Shown here piece by piece: positions 54,441 through 61,331 of a stretch of 64,000 nt of DNA. Position numbers and translations under genes: made by a program. Source of the DNA: Bog-756 sp963777665 (lineage in GTDB: Bacteria; Actinomycetota; Acidimicrobiia; Acidimicrobiales; RAAP-2); the NCBI GenBank assembly GCA_963777665.1, contig CAVZRJ010000003.1, positions 124,001-188,000 on the forward strand, given 5' to 3'. The stretch's first letter is position 1; the number at the start of each line of letters is the position of its first letter. The notes under the pieces were generated by a model, which saw nothing but the letters and a program-made list of their open reading frames with translations, was not told where the DNA came from and did no database searches.

Positions 54441-56138
54441 ATGTCATCCGAACGCACAGGGGCGGCGGTGCAGCGCGACGACCGCGAACTCGGCGATGCC
54501 GCCCGGCCGGTCGGGTCGAAGGGGGCACCCGGAACACTGGCGCTCCTTCGGGCCGCGGTGACCCTGTTCGGCTCCCTGCGCGATCTCCTGGGAGGCGCCA
54601 CCTCCGACAGCCGGGTCACCCCGGCGCCCGCCGACGGATCGGAGCCCCGGGGCCTGGTCCTCCGCCCCGCCCTTCTCGGGTTCGTGGCCATGTTGGGGGT
54701 CAGCATCGGCGCCTCCTTGCCGAGCTCGCCCTTCAAGCTCGAGATGCCGGGCGTGTGGTTCTTCGGCGAGCCGTCGACGACCACACCCAGCCGCTGGGGG
54801 TTCTATTTCTCCCTCGCCGCGGTCTACGGCGGTCTCCTGCTCTTCATGCGGGTCTGGTTGGCGATGATCCGGCTCTACCGTCGTTGCCCGGGCGTGTCGG
54901 TCAACAAGTTGATGTGGGTGTTCGGGCTGTGGTCCCTGCCGGTCATGGTCATCGCTCCGCTGTTCAGTCGGGACGCCTACTCGTACGCGGCGCAGGGCGA
55001 GATGGTCAGCCGGCACATGAACCCGTACCTCTACGGGCCCTTCGAGCTCGGGAACAACTCCTACACCGCGCCGGTCGACCAACTGTGGGGCAACGCGCCA
55101 GCTCCCTACGGCCCGCTCTTCCTCCAGCTGGACGGCTTCTTCGCCCGGATCACCTTCCACAACGAGCTGGCCACCATCGTGCTGCTCCGGTTGCTCGCTT
55201 TCGCCGGGATCCTGCTCATCGCGTTCTGCGTGCCCCGCCTGGCCCGCCTCTACCACCGTGACGGTGGCGAGCTCTTCACCCTGATGATCCTCAATCCGGT
55301 CACGATCTTCCACCTCGTCGGGGGCGCCCACAACGACGCCCTCATGCTGGGCCTGCTGGTGGCCGGGCTGACCGCGGCCAAGGAGAAGCACCCGATCATC
55401 GGGATCGTGCTCTGCGCGTTGGCCACGGCCATCAAGGCACCGGCGGCCATCGGCATCTTCTACATCGGCTGGAGCTGGCTGGGCAACGGCGTCCCGACGC
55501 GCGACCGGATCCGGCCGGTCGTCACAGCGGGACTGATCGGGGTCGGCGTCCTCGGCTTGTTCTCCTACGTGAGCGGACTCGGGTGGGGGTGGGTCAGCAT
55601 CCTCGGCACCCCTGGCGCGGTGCGCTCCTGGACGGCACCGACGACGTCGCTCGCCCTGCTGGTCGCCGGCATGGCACATGTGGCCCATCTCGGAGTCGGG
55701 TTCGGCGGCGTGCTCACGGTGACCCGCGCCCTCGGGCTGCTGACCGCAGCGGGAGCCGGGATCTGGCTGCTGTTCAACAGCGACCGGTTCGGCACCCTGA
55801 AGGCCATCGGGATCACCCTGCTCCTCTTCGTGCTGCTCGGTCCGGTGGTCCAACCGTGGTACCTGTCCTGGGGCCTCATCCTGCTGGCCCCGGTGGCCCT
55901 GGGCCGGCTCCGGTCGTTCATCATCGGTCTCTCGATGGTGACCGCCTTCATCGAGCTCCCGGGCGCGACCGCGCTACTCGGCCCCCTGCTCCACGGCGAC
56001 CCGCTGCAGATCGTGCTGACCCTGCTCTGGCTGCTGTTCATCCTCACGGTGCCGGTCACGGCCTGGGAGCGACGCCCGTCCGAGCCCGTGGCGGCGCGGG
56101 TCGTCCCCCCGTCCGAGCCGGCAGTGAGCGTCGCCTGA
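54441..56138 (+). CDS. Polyprenol-phosphomannose-dependent alpha-1,6-mannosyltransferase (MptA/MptB type)
   Basis: This is a 565-residue GT-C glycosyltransferase from ATG 54441, with about 12-13 transmembrane segments. The first extracytoplasmic loop has FSRDAYSYAAQGEM, the acidic motif of MptA/B enzymes. NPYLYGP, APYGPLFLQLDG, and GGAHNDALMLGLL follow, with VVQPWYLSWGL near the end. Such enzymes extend the alpha-1,6-mannan core of lipomannan-like glycans outside the membrane. A roughly 70-residue polar N-terminus precedes the first helix. Confidence 0.88.
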   Translation: MSSERTGAAVQRDDRELGDAARPVGSKGAPGTLALLRAAVTLFGSLRDLLGGATSDSRVTPAPADGSEPRGLVLRPALLGFVAMLGVSIGASLPSSPFKLEMPGVWFFGEPSTTTPSRWGFYFSLAAVYGGLLLFMRVWLAMIRLYRRCPGVSVNKLMWVFGLWSLPVMVIAPLFSRDAYSYAAQGEMVSRHMNPYLYGPFELGNNSYTAPVDQLWGNAPAPYGPLFLQLDGFFARITFHNELATIVLLRLLAFAGILLIAFCVPRLARLYHRDGGELFTLMILNPVTIFHLVGGAHNDALMLGLLVAGLTAAKEKHPIIGIVLCALATAIKAPAAIGIFYIGWSWLGNGVPTRDRIRPVVTAGLIGVGVLGLFSYVSGLGWGWVSILGTPGAVRSWTAPTTSLALLVAGMAHVAHLGVGFGGVLTVTRALGLLTAAGAGIWLLFNSDRFGTLKAIGITLLLFVLLGPVVQPWYLSWGLILLAPVALGRLRSFIIGLSMVTAFIELPGATALLGPLLHGDPLQIVLTLLWLLFILTVPVTAWERRPSEPVAARVVPPSEPAVSVA

Positions 56139-56147
56139 AGGGCGCTC

Positions 56148-56636
56148 TCAGAGCAGGCTCTGGAGCACCGACACGTCCAGCCACCGGTTGAACTTGCGCC
56201 CGACCTGCCGTTCGACCCCTACGAGCTCGAACCCGCAGGACAGGTGGAGTGCGATCGAGGCCACGTTGTCGCCTCCGACCCGGGCGATCATCGTGTGGAA
56301 CCCGTGACGGGTGGCCAGGCGGACCAGCTCCTCGAGGAGCGCCCGGCCGACCCCGGTGCCCCTGTGGGCCCGGTCCACGTAGACCGAGTTCTCTACGGTT
56401 GTCGCGTACGCCGGACGGTCACGGTAGGCCGACAGGGAGCCGAATCCGAGGACCCGGTCCTCGTCGTCGACGGCCACCACCACCGGATAGGTCCCTCGGT
56501 GCTCGGCCATCCAGACGGCCTGTTCCTCGGGAGTCCGCGGCCGGAGGTCGAAGGTGGCGGTCGAGTCCGTGACCTCGGCGTTGTAGATGATCCGGATGGG
56601 CTCGGCATCTGTGGGCCGCGCCATGCGCACGTGCAT
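56148..56636 (-). CDS. GNAT N-acetyltransferase (phosphinothricin/methionine-sulfone type)
   Basis: This 162-residue acetyltransferase has the Pat/YncA-like layout: VRMARPTDAEPIRIIYNAEV, DLRPRTPEEQAVWM, FGSLSAYRDRPAYATTVENSVYV, the acetyl-CoA loop RGTGVGRALLEELV and LHLSCGFELVGVERQVGRKFNRW. Relatives acetylate amino-acid analogues. The true substrate is unknown. It converges on the mannosyltransferase. Confidence 0.9.
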   Translation of the reverse strand: MHVRMARPTDAEPIRIIYNAEVTDSTATFDLRPRTPEEQAVWMAEHRGTYPVVVAVDDEDRVLGFGSLSAYRDRPAYATTVENSVYVDRAHRGTGVGRALLEELVRLATRHGFHTMIARVGGDNVASIALHLSCGFELVGVERQVGRKFNRWLDVSVLQSLL

Positions 56637-56688
56637 CCGTGGATGGTAGTCAGGCGTGGACGCCTGGTTCGGGGGTCCCGCCGGTGGC

Positions 56689-56694
56689 TAGTAT
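56689..56694 (+). promoter_or_regulatory. Candidate -10 element for the tRNA-Thr/tRNA-Met/rpmG unit
   Basis: TAGTAT lies 31 bases before tRNA-Thr. A poor -35 (TGGTTC, 56665-56670) sits 18 bases upstream. This is a weak call based on the -10 and position. Confidence 0.35.
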
Positions 56695-56724
56695 CTTCTG
56701 GCTGCAGCTCGATTGAGCCGCACT

Positions 56725-56796
56725 GCCCCTGTAGCTCAGTGGTAGAGCACCGCCATGGTAAGGCGGGGGTCGTGGGTTCAATCCCCACCGGGGGCT
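56725..56796 (+). tRNA. tRNA-Thr (anticodon GGT)
   Basis: Acceptor GCCCCTG pairs with CGGGGGC, D-arm GCTCAGTGGTAGAGC, anticodon loop ATGGTAA in a CCGCC/GGCGG stem, T-arm GTGGGTTCAATCCCCAC. Discriminator T. CCA is not encoded. Eight bases upstream of tRNA-Met. Confidence 0.95.
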
Positions 56797-56803
56797 CGCC
56801 CAT

Positions 56804-56880
56804 GGCGGCGTAGCTCAGTTGGTCAGAGCACACGGCTCATAATCGTGGGGTCGCCGGTTCGAGTCCGGCCGCCGCTACCA
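56804..56880 (+). tRNA. tRNA-Met (anticodon CAT, elongator type)
   Basis: GGCGGCG pairs with CGCCGCT (one G-U at the end), anticodon loop CTCATAA in CACGG/TCGTG, T-arm GCCGGTTCGAGTCCGGC, and CCA is encoded. It lies 70 bases before rpmG, a usual actinobacterial order. A CAT tRNA could also be a lysidine-modified Ile2, but the body fits elongator Met. Confidence 0.92.
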
Positions 56881-56950
56881 GTTCGCGGATCCAGGGCACA
56901 GTGGAGCAGAAGACCTGCCGGCGACAAGGCCGGCAGGGCAAGGAGGCAAC

Positions 56951-57115
56951 GTGGCAAAGAACGAGAAGCGTGTCCAGGTCACCCTGGCCTGCGAGTCGTG
57001 CAAGCGGCGGAACTACATCACGACCAAGAACAAGATGAACGACCGCGAGCGGATCGAGATGAAGAAGTTCTGCAGCTGGGACCGCCGGCACACCCTGCAC
57101 AAGGAGACCCGGTAG
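56951..57115 (+). CDS. rpmG: Ribosomal protein bL33
   Basis: This 54-residue protein starts at GTG 56951 after a perfect AAGGAGG. It has the bL33 core VTLACESCKRRNYITTKNK and KKFCSWDRRHTLHKETR. The zinc-binding form has four cysteines in two CxxC pairs. Here the second pair is C-S-W-D, so only three cysteines remain and aspartate may replace the fourth ligand. It was found by direct translation between tRNA-Met and tRNA-Trp. Confidence 0.95.
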   Translation: MAKNEKRVQVTLACESCKRRNYITTKNKMNDRERIEMKKFCSWDRRHTLHKETR

Positions 57116-57233
57116 GCGGGCGGGCACCCTCCGCCAGGGCCGCCGGTTGCCTGGGCCGGACAGCGTCCTCGGTGGTAGCCTCAAGGACCGTCCCTGCGAT
57201 GCGGCCGTCCAATCGCGGCAGGGCGGTCTACAG

Positions 57234-57306
57234 AGGGCAGTAGCTCAACTGGTAGAGCACCGGTCTCCAAAACCGAAGGTTGGGGGTTCAAGTCCCTCCT
57301 GCCCTG
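57234..57306 (+). tRNA. tRNA-Trp (anticodon CCA)
   Basis: AGGGCAG pairs with CTGCCCT, anticodon loop CTCCAAA in a CCGGT/ACCGA-type stem, T-arm TGGGGGTTCAAGTCCCTCC, discriminator G. Located just upstream of secE, the conserved arrangement. Confidence 0.95.
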
Positions 57307-57342
57307 CTCTGCACCCGTAGCCTCGGCCGAAGGAACCAGCAC

Positions 57343-57636
57343 GTGAACCGAGAACAGAAGCGAATGATGCAGCGTCAGGGTCAGGACCCCGACGGTGAGG
57401 CCGCGCCCAAGCGGACGGCGCCCCCTCCCCGTCGCCCGGCCAAGCGCGAGCCGTTCCGAATCGGCCAGTTCCTCCGCGAGGTACGCTCGGAGCTGCGGCA
57501 AGTGGCCTGGCCCAACAGGTCCGAGGTCGTCAACTACACCACGGTGACCCTGGTCACCCTCATCTCGCTGATGATCCTCATCTTCGTGCTCAACTACGCC
57601 TTTGCCAAAGGCGTCCTCTGGCTCTTCAAGACCTGA
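57343..57636 (+). CDS. secE: Preprotein translocase subunit SecE
   Basis: GTG 57343 after GAAGGA gives 97 residues: a basic, Pro-rich N-terminus, the conserved amphipathic FLREVRSELRQVAWPNRSEV and one transmembrane helix (TLVTLISLMILIFVLNYAF). This is the single-helix form. It stabilises SecY in the translocon. nusG follows five bases later. Confidence 0.95.
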   Translation: MNREQKRMMQRQGQDPDGEAAPKRTAPPPRRPAKREPFRIGQFLREVRSELRQVAWPNRSEVVNYTTVTLVTLISLMILIFVLNYAFAKGVLWLFKT

Positions 57637-57641
57637 TCGGT

Positions 57642-58403
57642 ATGACTGTGACCCACAACGGAACCATCGACCCGCCGGGCGACGACCCGGGCCTCGACGA
57701 GGCGGGGGACGCCGCGGCTGCTCCTGCCGGTGAGCCGACCACCGACGCCGCCCTCCCCGACGACGCGCCCTCGGCGGAGGACCCCGCCCTCGATCTCGAC
57801 GTGGAGCTCGACGACGGTGACGAGGAGGACGACGAGCCGTTCGTGACCAGCCCCTACGACCAGCCCGGGCGCTGGTACGTGGTGCACACCTATGCCGGCT
57901 ACGAAAACAAGGTCAAGTCGAACCTGCACAGCCGCACCGCCTCGATGAGTATGGAGGACCGCATCTACGAGGTGGTCATCCCGATGGAGGACGTGGTCGA
58001 GTTCAAGAACGGCAAGAAGGTGGTCGTCCAGAAGAAGGTCTTTCCCGGGTACCTCCTCTGCCGTTGCGAGCTCGACGACGACAGCTGGTCGGTCATCCGC
58101 AACACGCCCGGCGTCACCGGGTTCGTCGGCCCGGGCACCAAGCCCACGCCGCTCTCGCGCCGTGAGGTCGAGGGGATCCTCCAGGTCAAGGTCGAAGGCG
58201 TCGAGGCGCCCACCAAGCGCAGCCGCCCGCGCCTCGAGCACGAGGTGGGGGAGACCGTGCGGGTGAAGGAGGGTCCGTTCGCCGACTTCTCCGGCCAGAT
58301 CGCCGAGATCAACGAGGATCAGCTCAAGCTCAAGGTGCTGGTCAACATCTTCGGTCGCGAGACCCCCGTCGAACTCGAATTCAGCCAGGTCGCGAAGCTG
58401 TAG
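57642..58403 (+). CDS. nusG: Transcription termination/antitermination factor NusG
   Basis: This 253-residue protein has an acidic N-terminal extension of about 75 residues (common in actinobacteria). The NGN domain has RWYVVHTYAGYENKVKSNL, VFPGYLLCRCELDDDSW and the NTPGVTGFVGPG segment. A C-terminal KOW domain follows (VGETVRVKEGPFADFSGQI). It binds RNA polymerase and couples it to Rho or ribosomes. Immediately downstream of secE. Confidence 0.97.
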   Translation: MTVTHNGTIDPPGDDPGLDEAGDAAAAPAGEPTTDAALPDDAPSAEDPALDLDVELDDGDEEDDEPFVTSPYDQPGRWYVVHTYAGYENKVKSNLHSRTASMSMEDRIYEVVIPMEDVVEFKNGKKVVVQKKVFPGYLLCRCELDDDSWSVIRNTPGVTGFVGPGTKPTPLSRREVEGILQVKVEGVEAPTKRSRPRLEHEVGETVRVKEGPFADFSGQIAEINEDQLKLKVLVNIFGRETPVELEFSQVAKL

Positions 58404-58434
58404 ACCGGCCGGACCAGGTTAGGAGCACACACTC

Positions 58435-58866
58435 ATGCCCCCCAAGAAGAAAACCCTCGCGATCGTGAAGATCCAGCTGCCGGCCGGCGGTGCGACGCCC
58501 GCGCCCCCGGTGGGCACGGCGCTCGGGCCGCACGGCGTCCAGACCATGGACTTCGTCAAGCAGTACAACGCCGCCACCGAGAAGCAGGCTGGCTCCATCG
58601 TCCCGGTCGAGATCACGATCTACGAGGACCGGACCTTCTCGTTCATCCTCAAGACACCCCCGGCCGCCGCCCTGCTGCGGCAGGCCGCCGGGATCGAGAA
58701 GGGTGCGGCGACCGCCGGCCGCGAGCAGGTGGCCACCGTCACCAGCGCCCAGATCGAGGAGATCGCAGTCATCAAGCTGCCCGACCTCAACACGTCCGAC
58801 ATCGAGTCGGCCAAGCGCCAGGTGGCGGGCACGGCCCGGTCCATGGGGATCGCCGTCGCCGGCTGA
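58435..58866 (+). CDS. rplK: Ribosomal protein uL11
   Basis: ATG 58435 gives 143 residues: VKIQLPAGGATPAPPVGTAL with the proline-rich hinge, FILKTPPAAALL, and a C-terminal rRNA-binding domain with MGIAVAG at the end. Part of the L7/L12 stalk base. Followed by rplA. Confidence 0.97.
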   Translation: MPPKKKTLAIVKIQLPAGGATPAPPVGTALGPHGVQTMDFVKQYNAATEKQAGSIVPVEITIYEDRTFSFILKTPPAAALLRQAAGIEKGAATAGREQVATVTSAQIEEIAVIKLPDLNTSDIESAKRQVAGTARSMGIAVAG

Positions 58867-58901
58867 GCCGGAGACCGATGGCCGCGAGCACGGAGAGACA
58901 T

Positions 58902-59624
58902 ATGTCCAGAGGAAAGAAGTACACGTCGAGCGTCGCCCTGTTCGACCGCCAGCATCTCTACACGCCGACCGAGGCGGTCGACCTGGTCAAGTCCATGGCC
59001 AAGGCCTCCTTCGACGAGACCGTCGAACTGGCGGTCCGGCTGGGGGTGGACCCCCGCAAGGCCGACCAGATCGTCCGGGGCACCTTGTCCCTGCCGGCCG
59101 GCACCGGTCGGACCGCCCGTGTGGCGGTCTTCGCCGCCGGCGAAAAGGCCACCGAGGCCCGGGCCGCGGGGGCCGACATCGTCGGAGCCGACGATCTGGT
59201 GGCCAGGGTGGCAACCGAGGGGTTCCTCGAGTTCGACGTCGCGATCGCCACCCCGGACCTCATGGGTCAGGTGGGGACCCTCGGTCGGGTGCTCGGCCCG
59301 CGCGGGTTGATGCCCAACCCCAAGACGGGCACCGTCACCGACGACGTGGAGCGCGCGGTCATCGAATTCAAGGGAGGCCGGGTCGAGTACCGCACCGACA
59401 AGGTCGGGAATATCCACATCCGGGTCGGCAAGGCCTCGTTCGAACGTGCCCCGCTGCTCGAGAACATCCACGCCGTCATGGAGGAGCTCCACCGGGTCAA
59501 GCCGGCCTCGGCCAAGGGCAGGTACGTGCGGGCGGTCACCCTGTCCTCGACCATGGGCCCGGGGGTCCACATCGACCCGTTGCTGGCCCGCCTCGCCGAC
59601 GAGGAGCTGCAGGCCACCGCCTGA
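58902..59624 (+). CDS. rplA: Ribosomal protein uL1
   Basis: ATG 58902 gives 240 residues beginning MSRGKKY, the usual L1 start, behind GGAGAG. ATG 58878 is in frame but would add eight atypical residues. Conserved GRVLGPRGLMPNPKTGTV and FKGGRVEYRTDKVGNIH are present. L1 forms the stalk at the ribosome E site and can repress its own operon. Confidence 0.96.
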   Translation: MSRGKKYTSSVALFDRQHLYTPTEAVDLVKSMAKASFDETVELAVRLGVDPRKADQIVRGTLSLPAGTGRTARVAVFAAGEKATEARAAGADIVGADDLVARVATEGFLEFDVAIATPDLMGQVGTLGRVLGPRGLMPNPKTGTVTDDVERAVIEFKGGRVEYRTDKVGNIHIRVGKASFERAPLLENIHAVMEELHRVKPASAKGRYVRAVTLSSTMGPGVHIDPLLARLADEELQATA

Positions 59625-59694
59625 CGCGGCCACCGGCTGGCCGCTGGCCGGTCCGTTGGACTAGAGTCTCGTTGCTTCCAAATCGACAGAACTT

Positions 59695-59815
59695 GCCGTA
59701 GACGTCCGGTGTACCGCTCACCCGGTGCCGAAGGGACCCGATCGGGTCCGCCTGACCAGGCGTTCCGCACCGAGCACCCGCTGCTCGCGCGTTGCCACCC
59801 GCTGGCGTCTACGGC
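59695..59815 (+). promoter_or_regulatory. L10-type ribosomal protein leader
   Basis: Upstream of rplJ, GCCGTAGACG (59695-59704) pairs perfectly with CGTCTACGGC (59806-59815), enclosing about 100 bases with further hairpin potential. This is where the L10/L12 autoregulatory leader lies in other bacteria, so L10-L12 binding here probably controls rplJL translation. Confidence 0.7.
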
Positions 59816-59850
59816 CCGGACCCGAGCGTGCTGCTCGGTGGAGAGGGACC

Positions 59851-60546
59851 ATGGACAATCCGAGGGCAGACAAGGTCGCCGTCGTGAACGAGGTGCGCAG
59901 TCGGCTCGAAGCCGCCGACGGCGCCCTGCTGACCGAGTACCGCGGCCTGACCGTGGCCCAGCTCGCCGAGCTCCGCCGTGAGCTGGCTGCAGCGGGTGGC
60001 GACTACAAGGTCTACAAGAACACCCTGGTACGCCTCGCCGTAGCCGGCGGTCCGCAGGCCGGGGTGCACGACCTGCTCACCGGCCCGACGGCCATCGCCT
60101 TCGTCCAGGGCGACGTGAGTGCGGTGGCCAAGGCCCTCCGCGACTTCGCCCGGGGCAACCCCGACCTGGTGGTCAAGGGCGGCATCGTCGGGACCGGCGT
60201 GCTGTCCGCAGCGGAGATCACCCGGCTGGCCGATCTCCCCTCCCGGGACACCCTGCTGGCCCAGTTCGCCGGGGCGCTCTCGGCCCCCCTCCAGCAGTTC
60301 GCCGGCCTGGTGCAGGCCCTGCCCCGCAACCTGGCCTACGGCATCTCCGCCCTGCTCGACGAGCGCCGGGCTGCCGAGGGCGGCTCCGGGGACACCGCCA
60401 CCGAGGCCGTTGCTGACACCGCCGGGGACGCAGCAGCCGACGCCGCGGAGGAGACTGCCGTAGACACCGCAGCGACCACCGAGGACACAGCCGCAGACAC
60501 CGGCGGGGACGCCGCCGAACCAGCGGCGGACGCTCCGGCCGGCTGA
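59851..60546 (+). CDS. rplJ: Ribosomal protein uL10
   Basis: ATG 59851 behind GGAGAGGG gives 231 residues. The L10 body is clear: KVAVVNEVRSRLEAADGALL, YRGLTVAQLAELRREL, YKVYKNTLVRLA, AYGISALLDERRA. It is followed by an unusual tail of about 55 residues made almost only of Ala, Asp, Glu, Thr and Gly. L10 is normally about 170-175 residues. It anchors L12 dimers on the stalk. Confidence 0.95.
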   Translation: MDNPRADKVAVVNEVRSRLEAADGALLTEYRGLTVAQLAELRRELAAAGGDYKVYKNTLVRLAVAGGPQAGVHDLLTGPTAIAFVQGDVSAVAKALRDFARGNPDLVVKGGIVGTGVLSAAEITRLADLPSRDTLLAQFAGALSAPLQQFAGLVQALPRNLAYGISALLDERRAAEGGSGDTATEAVADTAGDAAADAAEETAVDTAATTEDTAADTGGDAAEPAADAPAG

Positions 60547-60626
60547 TCCGTCCCGAGCGACCTGACCCAGCGACCGATCACCGAACCACCCGACCCACAA
60601 CAGACCAGGAACAAGGAGTCACAACG

Positions 60627-61025
60627 ATGGCTGGAACCCTGAACAAGGACCAGATTCTGGACGGCATCGCCGAGCTGTCCGTGCTCGAGCTCAGCGAGTT
60701 GCTGAAGGAATTCGAGGAGCGCTTCGGCGTGACCGCGGCCGCCCCGGTGGCCGTGGCCTCCGCACCAGCCGCCGGCGGTCCCGCCGGGGGCGATGCCGCC
60801 GCCGAGGAGGAGCAGAGCGAGTACGACGTGGTCCTGACCGGTGCCGGGGACAAGAAGATCCAGGTCATCAAGGAGGTTCGTGCGCTGACCAGCCTCGGCC
60901 TGAAGGAGGCCAAGGATCTCGTGGACGGTGCCCCCAAGCCTGTGCTCGAGAAGGTCAACAAGGAGGACGCCGAGAAGGCGAAGGCCCAGCTCGAGGGCGC
61001 AGGAGCCTCGGTCGAGCTCAAATAG
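60627..61025 (+). CDS. rplL: Ribosomal protein bL12 (L7/L12)
   Basis: This 132-residue protein has the N-terminal dimer domain (ELSVLELSELLKEFEERFGV), an Ala/Gly hinge, and the C-terminal factor-binding domain (YDVVLTGAGDKKIQVIKEVRAL, GLKEAKDLVDGAPKPV). It recruits translation factors. Strong GGAG upstream (AAGGAGT). Confidence 0.97.
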   Translation: MAGTLNKDQILDGIAELSVLELSELLKEFEERFGVTAAAPVAVASAPAAGGPAGGDAAAEEEQSEYDVVLTGAGDKKIQVIKEVRALTSLGLKEAKDLVDGAPKPVLEKVNKEDAEKAKAQLEGAGASVELK

Positions 61026-61055
61026 GCCGCCCCAGGTCCGGACGGCCCGCGATCC

Positions 61056-61084
61056 TTGACTGTGGGGTCCGGTTCTCCTACCCT
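61056..61084 (+). promoter_or_regulatory. Candidate rpoB promoter P1
   Basis: TTGACT and TACCCT are separated by 17 bases in the 306-base rplL-rpoB spacer. It fits the housekeeping sigma consensus well. Confidence 0.65.
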
Positions 61085-61117
61085 GGCCAGGCCCGCTCGG
61101 CGACGAGCGTCCATGGG

Positions 61118-61146
61118 TTGTGATCGCGTGCGCTTCCGGTTATGCT
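61118..61146 (+). promoter_or_regulatory. Candidate rpoB promoter P2
   Basis: TTGTGA and TATGCT, again 17 bases apart, lie 33 bases downstream of the P1 -10. This gives rpoB a second possible start about 180 bases before its TTG codon. The rest of the spacer shows no other clear element. Confidence 0.6.
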
Positions 61147-61331
61147 TACTGGTTGCCGTGCCTGCTCCTGACGCCTTCTTCCGTGTTTTGGCTGATTGAC
61201 GCGCGCCCTGGCGCCCCCAACGACTGCTCCGGCGGCAGTTGTCGACCCCTCCGACCTGCCGTTCCGTAGCGAGCATCACCGCAGTACCCCGCCCCTGCCC
61301 CATTCGCCCTGCAACTGGGAGGAGTAGGCCG

